Assembly (NCBI GenBank): GCA_964460345.1
Contig: CAYWRO010000130.1
Location: 1-6,024 of the forward strand
Direction of reading: 5' to 3'
Origin: CAYWRO01 sp964460345
GTDB taxonomy: Bacteria; Planctomycetota; Phycisphaerae; Phycisphaerales; UBA1924
Length of the DNA stretch: 6,024 nt
A program made the translations under genes and the position numbers. Positions 1-4,705 of this stretch are shown piece after piece (the stretch's first letter is position 1; the number at the start of each line of letters is the position of its first letter). The notes beneath the pieces are model-generated. The model saw nothing but the letters and a program-made list of their open reading frames with translations, did no database searches and was not told the DNA's origin.

Positions 1-139
1 GCCGCGACCACACCCTGACCGCCAGCCGGCACCACCCGCTCGCGACCATCACCCCGACGAGCGCGACGAACAACACGGTCAGCCCCCACCGCACTCCCCG
101 CTCCAGCCAGTCCCGCCGTGTCCGCCGCCGCTTCATCAT
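1..139 (-). CDS. Zinc-ribbon-type membrane protein, N-terminal fragment cut by the window edge
   Basis: Only the first 46 codons are inside the window; the gene continues past base 1. Reading the minus strand from ATG at 139 gives an Arg/Lys-rich start (MMKRRRTRRDWLERGVRW), then a hydrophobic helix (LTVLFVALVGVMVASGW, about residues 20-36). This is nearly the same membrane segment as in the genes at 1094-1714 and 3236-3835, so the missing part very probably has the variable loop, second membrane helix and C-terminal zinc ribbon seen there. The positive start followed by a helix fits a cytoplasmic N-terminus. Two ATG codons are adjacent (139 and 136); either may be used. I see no Shine-Dalgarno sequence, but a TACACT hexamer lies 8 nt upstream, as in the paralogues. 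Molecular function is unknown. Confidence 0.72.
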   Translation of the reverse strand, partial: MMKRRRTRRDWLERGVRWGLTVLFVALVGVMVASGWCRLAVRVWSR

Positions 140-147
140 GTTGCGAG

Positions 148-153
148 AGTGTA
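148..153 (-). promoter_or_regulatory. Putative -10 box of the left-edge gene
   Basis: The minus strand reads TACACT, then 8 nt (CTCGCAAC), then ATG at 139. The same hexamer at the same distance precedes the two full paralogues. It resembles a sigma-70 -10 element, but I see no convincing -35 box. A start point about 7 nt downstream would make the mRNA leaderless or nearly so, which would fit the lack of a Shine-Dalgarno sequence. Confidence 0.4.
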
Positions 154-327
154 CTGAAAGATGGCGCGCTCAGGACACCCTCGCCTTGAATGAGGGCCGA
201 CGCCCGCCCACGCACACCACCAACTCGCGCACAAGTCATAGGAAGCCGCTCCGTCTCGACCGCGACTCCTCCGCGCCGACTGGTTGAGCGCCCGCGCGCT
301 TAAACTCTTCTGGCTCGCATCCCAACC
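154..327. other. Intergenic region between divergent genes, no recognised element
   Basis: This stretch separates the left-edge minus-strand gene from the HEPN gene on the plus strand. I see no repeat shared with the rest of the window, no RNA gene and no convincing -35/-10 pair. A TTG at 284 opens the HEPN reading frame earlier, but it is not preceded by a ribosome binding site. Confidence 0.5.
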
Positions 328-332
328 GGAGG
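328..332 (+). promoter_or_regulatory. Ribosome binding site of the HEPN gene
   Basis: GGAGG, 5 nt before ATG at 338. It decides the start in favour of 338 over the in-frame TTG at 284. Confidence 0.7.
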
Positions 333-337
333 CGGCA

Positions 338-1009
338 ATGGGCTCGAAGGGGCAAAGGGTGAGTTCGTGGGCGCGTGCTCGCTTCCGCGAGGGGTACTCG
401 GATGTTGAGCACCTGATCCGCGATTACCACGAGGCCACGGCCAGGGAGCGAGCGAGCGCCGCGACGGGTGAGCACTACCTGCGTTCGGCGGTCCTCCTGC
501 TTGTCGCTTCGTGGGAGTGCTACATTGAGTTTGCGATTCTCGACTGTGCCGTCAAACGCATCACCTCGGCGCACCCGGACGAGTACCGCCGCACCATCGC
601 CAGGGCCTTCGAGCTGGAGATCAAGGACCGCAAGGACAAGGCGGTCGTGATTCACGGGTGGCTCGGCGACGGCTGGCGTCACAAGCTGATGATCGCGTGC
701 GAGGCCGCGATTCAGATGATGAACACGCCCGACAGCCGGAACATCCAGACGCTCTCGGAGGCGTACCTGGGCCGCGATGTGACCGAGGCGTGGACATGGC
801 CGGGCATGAGCGCCCGTTCCGCGCGGGCAAGGCTGGACCGCGTGATCGCGCTCCGCGGCCGCTGCGCCCACACCGTGCCCTTTCGGCTCGGCGCGGAGCT
901 GCGCCTGAACAGGCCCGAGCACCTTCAGAAGCGGGAGGTGATCAACGCAGCGAAGTTCATCCACCGCCTGGTGGATCGCACGCAGGAAACACTCGGGCTC
1001 ACCCGCTGA
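338..1009 (+). CDS. HEPN-domain protein (RiboL-PSP-HEPN-like), candidate RNase
   Basis: A protein of 223 residues from ATG 338, chosen for the GGAGG 5 nt upstream. It looks all-helical. Helix 2 (about 48-70) holds a hydrophobic run followed by SWECYIEF, a pattern typical of the RiboL-PSP type of HEPN domain. Residues about 129-142 (NTPDSRNIQTLSEAY) resemble the segment before the last core helices in that group. The motif R173-G-R-C-A-H178 is an Rx4H, the catalytic signature of HEPN ribonucleases. Proteins of this group act in toxin-antitoxin and other anti-phage or stress systems by cutting RNA in the cytoplasm. Here no nucleotidyltransferase (MNT) antitoxin or other defence partner is visible. 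The gene converges with 1094-1714 across a dispersed repeat. The HEPN assignment rests on motif and helix pattern; the subfamily and RNase activity are inference. Confidence 0.68.
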   Translation: MGSKGQRVSSWARARFREGYSDVEHLIRDYHEATARERASAATGEHYLRSAVLLLVASWECYIEFAILDCAVKRITSAHPDEYRRTIARAFELEIKDRKDKAVVIHGWLGDGWRHKLMIACEAAIQMMNTPDSRNIQTLSEAYLGRDVTEAWTWPGMSARSARARLDRVIALRGRCAHTVPFRLGAELRLNRPEHLQKREVINAAKFIHRLVDRTQETLGLTR

Positions 1010-1030
1010 TCGGCTCGCCCCGGCAAGCAA

Positions 1031-1096
1031 CCGTCGCCGCAGACGCCCGCGCCGCAGCAGAGGGACGCGGCAGCCCAGCGCGAGACCGCGACGTCA
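1031..1096. repeat. Dispersed repeat, copy 0 (divergent, right part only)
   Basis: 66 bp that align without gaps to the right part of the repeat at 2665-2776, with roughly three quarters of positions identical by eye. Shared blocks include GCAGCAGAGGG and the terminal GCGACGTCA. It fills the gap between two convergent genes. Its last three bases are the stop codon of the minus-strand gene at 1094-1714. The left half is not recognisable. Confidence 0.6.
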
Positions 1097-1714
1097 CTCC
1101 GGTTCAGCGCTGCGAGCGCCCGGCGAGGCCGCCTGTCCCTCCGCCGGCGCGGCCCTTGGCAACTCCCGCTCGATGACACGCGCCGCCGCCACGCCTGTGC
1201 CGCACTCGGGGCAGACGACCCGCTCCTCAACAGCCGTCAGCCCCGCCAGGTCATACCCGCACCGCGCGCACAGGCCGCGGCGGTAGCGCCGGCGGATTCG
1301 GCTGTACCACAGGAAGAGCGTCGGCAGCGCGACGGCAAGCGTCGGGTACGTCATCGCAACGTAGCAGTAGGAGCCATGATGTTGCGCGCGCCACAGATTG
1401 AACGTCTTGGGCGGCGGCACGTCGAGACACGATGGCCCCTCCCAGGCCGGGTCAGGCCAGGCCCGCACTCTGCACGCGAGGCCTTGCGTCTTCCGGCTTG
1501 TGGCCCAGTCGAGTTCCAGCGTCCCACGTCGAAGATCGCCGAAGATGCCGAGCGTCTGACGATCGGAATGGAAGGTCGGAACTACCAGCCAGCCACGAAG
1601 CCGCCACCACCCGCTCGCCACCGTCACCCCCACGAGCGCGACCAGCAGCAGCGTGAGCGACCACCGCGCCGCCCCCTCCCCCCAGCGCCGCATGGCTCGC
1701 ATCCGCTTCTTCAT
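1094..1714 (-). CDS. Zinc-ribbon membrane protein A
   Basis: 206 residues from ATG 1714. A longer frame exists upstream, but it runs through a REP-like hairpin pair, and 1714 lines up with the starts of the two paralogues. Order: basic N-terminus (1-17), membrane helix (about 19-36, LTLLLVALVGVTVASGWW), a variable loop (about 37-115), second membrane helix (about 118-137, ending PTLFLWY), a basic stretch (RIRRRYRR), then a zinc ribbon with C149-x2-C152-GYDLAGL and C168-PE-C171-G, and an Ala/Pro-rich tail. Positive charges place both ends, including the zinc ribbon, in the cytoplasm and the loop outside. It is closely related to 3236-3835: the four cysteines have the same residue numbers. The loop shares little beyond FNLWR just before helix 2. 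The stop codon lies inside the GACGTCA end of a dispersed repeat. Function is unknown. Confidence 0.82.
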   Translation of the reverse strand: MKKRMRAMRRWGEGAARWSLTLLLVALVGVTVASGWWRLRGWLVVPTFHSDRQTLGIFGDLRRGTLELDWATSRKTQGLACRVRAWPDPAWEGPSCLDVPPPKTFNLWRAQHHGSYCYVAMTYPTLAVALPTLFLWYSRIRRRYRRGLCARCGYDLAGLTAVEERVVCPECGTGVAAARVIERELPRAAPAEGQAASPGARSAEPE

Positions 1715-1722
1715 GCCGCGAG

Positions 1723-1728
1723 AGTCTA
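1723..1728 (-). promoter_or_regulatory. Putative -10 box of gene A
   Basis: The minus strand reads TAGACT, then CTCGCGGC (8 nt), then ATG at 1714. The position matches the TACACT in front of the paralogues at 139 and 3835. No clear -35 box and no Shine-Dalgarno sequence. Confidence 0.4.
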
Positions 1729-1733
1729 CCAGC

Positions 1734-1750
1734 GCGTGGCAAGCCCACGC
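1734..1750. repeat. Small palindrome upstream of gene A
   Basis: GCGTGG-CAAGC-CCACGC forms a 6-bp stem with a 5-nt loop just upstream of the putative -10 box of gene A. It could be a regulatory or REP-like hairpin; a chance palindrome in GC-rich DNA is also possible. Confidence 0.35.
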
Positions 1751-1788
1751 CTTCCAAGGCACGGGCATGGCCGCGAGCGCGACCTCAA

Positions 1789-1864
1789 GGTGGCACGGCT
1801 CTCCGAGCCGTGTCTTCATTGAGCCCGGCCGCGCGCGAATCACGGTTCGGAGAACCGTGCCACC
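1789..1864. repeat. Facing pair of REP-like hairpins (BIME-like)
   Basis: Two 24-nt arms, 1789-1812 and 1841-1864, are inverted copies of each other around a 28-bp spacer. Each arm is GGTGG followed by its own hairpin: stem CACGGCT/AGCCGTG around loop CTCCG in arm 1, and stem CACGGTT/AACCGTG around loop CGGAG (CTCCG on the other strand) in arm 2. The only two differences between the arms pair with each other inside the stem (C-G against T-A), so folding is preserved. This is the build of a bacterial interspersed mosaic element. It has a different sequence from the GTAG-footed REPs beside the transposase in this window. It sits between divergent genes A and B. Confidence 0.75.
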
Positions 1865-1866
1865 GG

Positions 1867-1936
1867 CCCCGAGGTCCAGGGCGAGCCCGCGCGGCAGCGG
1901 AGGGGCCCGACAGTGCGCGGCGAGAAGGCGACGTCA
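1867..1936. repeat. Dispersed repeat, copy 1 (left-truncated)
   Basis: 70 bp matching the right part of the 129-bp repeat (equivalent to 4765-4834), including CCCCGAGGTCC, GCGCGGCAGCGGAGGGGCCC and GAGAAGGCGACGTCA. The match stops 2-3 bp after the end of the REP-like pair at 1864, so the hairpin pair has replaced or cut off its left part. Unlike copies 0 and 3, no minus-strand gene ends at this GACGTCA; the next gene is gene B on the plus strand. Confidence 0.75.
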
Positions 1937-1963
1937 GTCCATCCGGCGTCACTACCATCCCGC

Positions 1964-2572
1964 GTGCCGTGTCTCTCACGCCATCGCCGCGTCGTGCTGC
2001 TTGTGCTTATGTCGCTGTTGGCGGGCGCGGTCGTAAACGTGGCGGTAACGCTGGCCCTTGTACTACTTCCGATCGTGGGCGGGACTGAGCCGGTCTACCG
2101 GGCCGTCTCGACGTGGCCGGCGCCGGCTCCGAGCGACTGGGCAAAGCCGCAGGTCAGCGAAGTCCACATCGCTTGGAGCAGAACGTACCGATACACGTTC
2201 GCCGACGCAGGTGTGGTTCAGGCCGTCTGGGAGCGCGGCTGGCCGGCGCGGTCACTTCGCGGCTGGCGCCTGGCCTGGCCGGATGAGAGCCGGCCTGTCC
2301 TGATCGACCTTGCGGTCTACCCGGAGTGGAACCGCGTCCACCAGGATAAATACCTCCTGCGCTGGGGCAACCACCGATTTCCCCTTCTCCCCATGTGGCC
2401 CGGCTTCCTCATCAACACGCTGCTGTACGCCTGCATTCCGTTGGCGATCCTCTTCGGCCCGCGGCAGATCCGCCGCCTGTCGCGCCGCCGCCGCGGCGCG
2501 TGCCTGCGCTGCGGCTACGACCTGCGCGGGCTGACCGATGGCCTGTGCCCGGAGTGCGGAAGCGGGCGCTGA
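1964..2572 (+). CDS. Zinc-ribbon membrane protein B
   Basis: About 202 residues if translation starts at GTG 1964. The frame is open back to a GTG at 1913, but that lies inside a dispersed repeat and so is unlikely. GTG 1994, GTG 2003 and ATG 2009 are other options, and no Shine-Dalgarno sequence settles the choice. Numbering from 1964: membrane helix about 9-36, a loop rich in Trp and Pro (about 37-130), a second helix about 136-154, a basic linker (RQIRRLSRRRRGA), and a zinc ribbon with C180-x2-C183-GYDLRGL and C195-PE-C198-G at the very C-terminus. The plan is that of genes A and C, but the sequence is only distantly related and the ribbon spacer is shorter. The zinc ribbon should be cytoplasmic and the loop outside. 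It is divergent from A. Function is unknown. Confidence 0.78.
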   Translation: MPCLSRHRRVVLLVLMSLLAGAVVNVAVTLALVLLPIVGGTEPVYRAVSTWPAPAPSDWAKPQVSEVHIAWSRTYRYTFADAGVVQAVWERGWPARSLRGWRLAWPDESRPVLIDLAVYPEWNRVHQDKYLLRWGNHRFPLLPMWPGFLINTLLYACIPLAILFGPRQIRRLSRRRRGACLRCGYDLRGLTDGLCPECGSGR

Positions 2573-2632
2573 CCGCCCGGCAATCCGAAGCGCTGCGGCA
2601 ACCACGCACACCGCCCGGCCGCGGCCGATGAA
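2573..2632. other. Start of the 309-bp gene-free gap after gene B
   Basis: The gap 2573-2881 contains, in order, about 60 bp in which I see nothing, an octamer tandem repeat, dispersed repeat copy 2, a short unassigned stretch, and an ACAGAG-type repeat that carries the ribosome binding site of the next gene. No terminator with a U-tract follows gene B. Confidence 0.5.
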
Positions 2633-2664
2633 CAGGTGAAGAGGTGCGCAGGTGAACAGGTGAG
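2633..2664. repeat. 8-bp tandem repeat, four units
   Basis: CAGGTGAA, GAGGTGCG, CAGGTGAA and CAGGTGAG follow each other without gaps. The tract ends exactly where dispersed repeat copy 2 begins, so it takes the place of the A/T-rich left end that copies 3 and 4 have. It may be a slippage-prone microsatellite. Confidence 0.7.
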
Positions 2665-2776
2665 GCCGCCCGGCCGCCCCGATCACAGTGGAACACGCGG
2701 CGAGCCCCCCGAGGTCCAGCGCAGGCCCGCGCGGCAGCAGAGGGGCCCGGCAGTGCGGGGCGAGAAGGCGACGTCA
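2665..2776. repeat. Dispersed repeat, copy 2
   Basis: 112 bp aligning without gaps to 4723-4834, ending in GGCGACGTCA. It contains complementary segments that could form a long imperfect hairpin: CGCCCC (2675-2680) with GGGGCG (2757-2762), and CGCGG (2696-2700) with CCGCG (2727-2731). On the minus strand a short open frame ending ARQKPAKKP runs into the TGA of this repeat; it could be the remnant of a lost gene end, but this is weak. Confidence 0.8.
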
Positions 2777-2840
2777 AGGCTTCTTTGCGGGCTTCTGTCG
2801 CGCATGGCCGATCACCCGTTGAGCGGCGGCCACAGGATTG

Positions 2841-2873
2841 AACCACAGAGCCCACAGAGAGCACGGAGGAAGG
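2841..2873. repeat. ACAGAG-type direct repeat carrying a ribosome binding site
   Basis: Successive blocks AACCACAGAG, CCCACAGAGA and GCACGGAGGA are variants of a 10-11-bp unit. From memory, near-identical ACCACAGAG...GCACAGAGGA strings recur between genes in many unrelated environmental bacteria, so this looks like a widespread dispersed element. Its last part, GGAGGAAGG (2865-2873), is the only Shine-Dalgarno sequence in front of the gene at 2882, with 8 nt between. Confidence 0.55.
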
Positions 2874-2881
2874 CACAGCCG

Positions 2882-3217
2882 ATGGCAATCGTCGAACGTC
2901 ACACATCGGCGGACGGCCTGCTGCACCTGGTCGTCGATCTGACGGACGGCGACTGGAGCATCGGGTTCGAGGAGGGCGCCTCGCACACCCACGGCGACAT
3001 CCTCGCGGCGACGGGGTACGGCGATTCGCCGGAGACGGCCACGCGCGCGTTCGTCGATGAGATCCTCGCCGACCGCTGCGTGATCGTCATCTCGCGCATT
3101 GACGGCGTGATCGATGCAGCGTGGGTCACCGACAATCCCGAGGCCGACGAGACGAAGTACGCCGCGCCCAACGAGACGATCGAGAAGCGGTTCTGGAGCG
3201 GCAAGCCCTACGGCTGA
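2882..3217 (+). CDS. Protein of unknown function, 111 residues
   Basis: I do not recognise the family. ATG 2882 is chosen because GGAGGAAGG ends 8 nt upstream; the frame is open further up, but only through dispersed repeats. The product is acidic and looks soluble, with no signal peptide or membrane helix. A likely beta-rich N-terminal part (LLHLVVDLTDGDWSIGFE, about 13-30) is followed by a helix with SPETATRAFVDEILADR, then a strand pair (CVIVISRIDGVIDAAWVTD) and a Pro/Asn-containing tail ending FWSGKPYG. It has no cysteine-pair motif, so it is not a zinc-ribbon protein like its neighbours. It converges with 3236-3835, with only 18 bp between the stop codons. Codon use is GC-rich like the neighbours, which supports real coding. 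Confidence 0.7.
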   Translation: MAIVERHTSADGLLHLVVDLTDGDWSIGFEEGASHTHGDILAATGYGDSPETATRAFVDEILADRCVIVISRIDGVIDAAWVTDNPEADETKYAAPNETIEKRFWSGKPYG

Positions 3218-3235
3218 TCGCGCAACGCCGCGCCG

Positions 3236-3835
3236 TCAGTCTTGTACGGCGTTTTCTGCGCCGGGGGAAGGATCCCCCGGCAGCCCCCTCTTGACGTTTC
3301 GCGCAGCAGTGTTGCTCGCGCCGCACTCGGGGCAGACGATCCGCTCCTCGACCGCCGCGAGCCCCGCCAGGTCGTAGCCGCAGCGCTGACAGTGGCCGCG
3401 GCCGTAGCACCGGAAGATGCGGCTGTACCACAGGAAGAGCGTCGGCAGGGTGACGACGATGACCGGGTAGGTCAGTGAAACAGACCAGCCGTTGGGATTC
3501 GAACGCACGCGCCAGAGGTTGAAGGGCTTCGGCGTGGTGGGGGCGAAGGGTTCGCCGGGAGGCGGGTGGCGGCGCACCAACCACTTCGAGCGCAGCGGGA
3601 CTGGCGGGTTGATGACGGAATAGTCAGCGCTGAACCAGGTGATGCTGCCGTGCTCCACCAGCAGCAGTTGCAGCCGCTGTGCCGCGCCCGTCCGGTCATG
3701 GGTGACCCGTTGCCAGTGCAGCGCCCACCGTCCGCTCGCGACCGTCACCCCCACGAGCGCGACGAGCAACAGCGTGAGGGTCCACCGCGCCGCCGCGGCC
3801 GTTCGGCTCCATCGTGCTCGGGTCCGTCGCTTCAC
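3236..3835 (-). CDS. Zinc-ribbon membrane protein C, close paralogue of A
   Basis: 199 residues from GTG 3835, which aligns with the ATG of the paralogues at 139 and 1714. An upstream extension would run into a dispersed repeat. Order: basic N-terminus, membrane helix about 19-36 (LTLLLVALVGVTVASG, identical to gene A over this core), variable loop about 37-112, FNLWR, second helix about 120-137 ending PTLFLWYSRI, then the zinc ribbon with C149-x2-C152-GYDLAGL and C168-PE-C171-G, and a short tail ending in Asp. Both ends should be cytoplasmic. The loop is unrelated to that of A by eye, although the flanks are nearly identical. The GTG start has no Shine-Dalgarno sequence, but a TACACT lies 8 nt upstream. 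The stop codon is followed by CG, as in the other two minus-strand paralogues. Function is unknown. Confidence 0.82.
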   Translation of the reverse strand: MKRRTRARWSRTAAAARWTLTLLLVALVGVTVASGRWALHWQRVTHDRTGAAQRLQLLLVEHGSITWFSADYSVINPPVPLRSKWLVRRHPPPGEPFAPTTPKPFNLWRVRSNPNGWSVSLTYPVIVVTLPTLFLWYSRIFRCYGRGHCQRCGYDLAGLAAVEERIVCPECGASNTAARNVKRGLPGDPSPGAENAVQD

Positions 3836-3843
3836 GCTTACGG

Positions 3844-3849
3844 AGTGTA
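3844..3849 (-). promoter_or_regulatory. Putative -10 box of gene C
   Basis: The minus strand reads TACACT, then CCGTAAGC (8 nt), then GTG at 3835. The same spacing is found before the paralogues at 139 and 1714. No clear -35 box. Confidence 0.42.
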
Positions 3850-3886
3850 CAGGCCCCCTCTCCACCCCCGGCGTCCGAACGCCAAT

Positions 3887-4015
3887 CCAAAATACAATTT
3901 CGCGTCGGCCGGCCGCCCCGATCACGGCGAGACGCGCGGCGAGCCCCCCGAGGTCTAGAAGGCACCCGCGCGGCAGCAGGGGGGCCCGGCAGTGCGGGGC
4001 GAGAAGGCGACGTCA
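3887..4015. repeat. Dispersed repeat, copy 3 (full length, 129 bp)
   Basis: It runs from CCAAAATACAATTTCG to GGCGACGTCA and aligns without gaps to 4706-4834, with about 85 % identity by hand count. The left end is one of the few A/T-rich blocks in the window. On the minus strand, the stop TGA of the gene at 4013-4636 is part of the repeat end, and the A/T-rich end lies about 50 bp before the start of gene C, so the repeat fills most of the gap between two co-oriented genes. Internal complementary segments (CGCCCC with GGGGCG, CGCGCGG with CCGCGCG) could fold. Confidence 0.85.
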
Positions 4016-4636
4016 GTCTTCCTGTGACACGCGCTTCAACCGCCACGCTGCTCCGCACTCCGGGCAGATTCGGCAGCCGTCCTCCTGCTCGACGAGTGCG
4101 TGCAAGTCGTAGCCGCATCCACCACACAGGCCGCGGCCCAGCCGCGCAGCCGGCCCGAACCGCCGCTGCGACCATGCGGCGACGACCATCGCCGCCACCA
4201 GGCCAGGCAGCAATGAGGCAATGAGGATTGCGGTTTCGATCCAGGGGATCGAAGGATGGTCGTACTTCACCCCCGGCTCGGCGTACGGCCACAAGCGGAT
4301 CTCATCGTCCAGCACCATCTCGAAGCAAGCCCTCCCGAGGAACGAGCCGCACCACCCGACCGCACTGACGAACGTCAACAGCACGACCAGCCCCAGCGAG
4401 CGCCAGACCGCCCGCAGCGGCAGGGCGTCGGGGCCCGGCAGGCGCTTGCCGCGGTCGTCGCGGATGCGGCGGCGGAGCCGCCACATGGCAAGGCCCATGA
4501 CGATCAGGCCGAAGCCGAGCGCCGCCGACGTGGCCTCCGGCTGAAACAGATCGTGCGCCAACAGCAGCCACGTGCCCAGGATGAGCCCGATCGGAATCGC
4601 GAAGAGCAGCGCAAGCCAGAGATACAACCGGAGCAT
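4013..4636 (-). CDS. Zinc-ribbon membrane protein D, four predicted membrane segments
   Basis: 207 residues from ATG 4636. The likely membrane helices are about 3-27, 36-52, 80-100 and 132-155. A basic segment (WRLRRRIRDDRGKR, about 52-65) follows helix 2 and another basic stretch (SQRRFGPAARLGR) follows helix 4, so both should be cytoplasmic. The C-terminal zinc ribbon has C171-x2-C174-GYDLHAL and C191-PE-C194-G. The ribbon relates it to genes A, B and C, but the membrane part is different: four helices instead of two, with a charged external loop (about 101-131). An AGGGG about 9 nt before the ATG could serve as ribosome binding site. The stop codon is embedded in dispersed repeat copy 3. 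Function is unknown; such membrane-anchored ribbons may bind protein or nucleic acid, but nothing here shows it. Confidence 0.8.
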   Translation of the reverse strand: MLRLYLWLALLFAIPIGLILGTWLLLAHDLFQPEATSAALGFGLIVMGLAMWRLRRRIRDDRGKRLPGPDALPLRAVWRSLGLVVLLTFVSAVGWCGSFLGRACFEMVLDDEIRLWPYAEPGVKYDHPSIPWIETAILIASLLPGLVAAMVVAAWSQRRFGPAARLGRGLCGGCGYDLHALVEQEDGCRICPECGAAWRLKRVSQED

Positions 4637-4652
4637 CGCGGTCGCCCCTGCC

Positions 4653-4667
4653 AGGCCGAAACGGCCT
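4653..4667 (-). promoter_or_regulatory. Hairpin in the presumed leader of gene D
   Basis: On the minus strand AGGCCG-TTT-CGGCCT is a perfect 6-bp stem with a 3-nt loop, 17-31 nt before the ATG of gene D. It could influence translation or be the left-over of a palindromic insertion. A TATGGT at 4679-4674 upstream of it is a weak -10 candidate. Confidence 0.35.
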
Positions 4668-4705
4668 CACGCAACCATACCCGCTCGCAGCGTCCCGCTG
4701 CAGTC

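Noticed and set aside
284..337. TTG start at 284 for the HEPN gene, adding 18 residues
   Set aside because: No ribosome binding site precedes it, while GGAGG sits 5 nt before ATG 338.
236..1030. Long minus-strand reading frame of 264 codons opposite the HEPN gene
   Set aside because: It is the antisense shadow of a gene with a recognisable motif, and its translation is Arg/Ala/Pro-rich without family features.
1715..1843. N-terminal extension of gene A
   Set aside because: The extra residues translate a REP-like hairpin, and the shorter start matches both paralogues and the conserved upstream hexamer.
1913..1963. GTG 1913 as start of gene B
   Set aside because: It lies inside dispersed repeat copy 1, which also occurs where no gene B follows.
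2774..2820. End of a lost minus-strand gene (ARQKPAKKP) fused to repeat copy 2
   Set aside because: The frame is short, has no relation to the zinc-ribbon family, and runs opposite the real gene at 2882; too weak to list as a pseudogene.
2636..2881. Longer version of the 111-residue gene starting at 2636
   Set aside because: The extension translates the dispersed repeat and the ACAGAG repeat; a strong ribosome binding site marks 2882.
3836..3925. N-terminal extension of gene C
   Set aside because: The added residues come from dispersed repeat copy 3, and the paralogues start at the aligned position.
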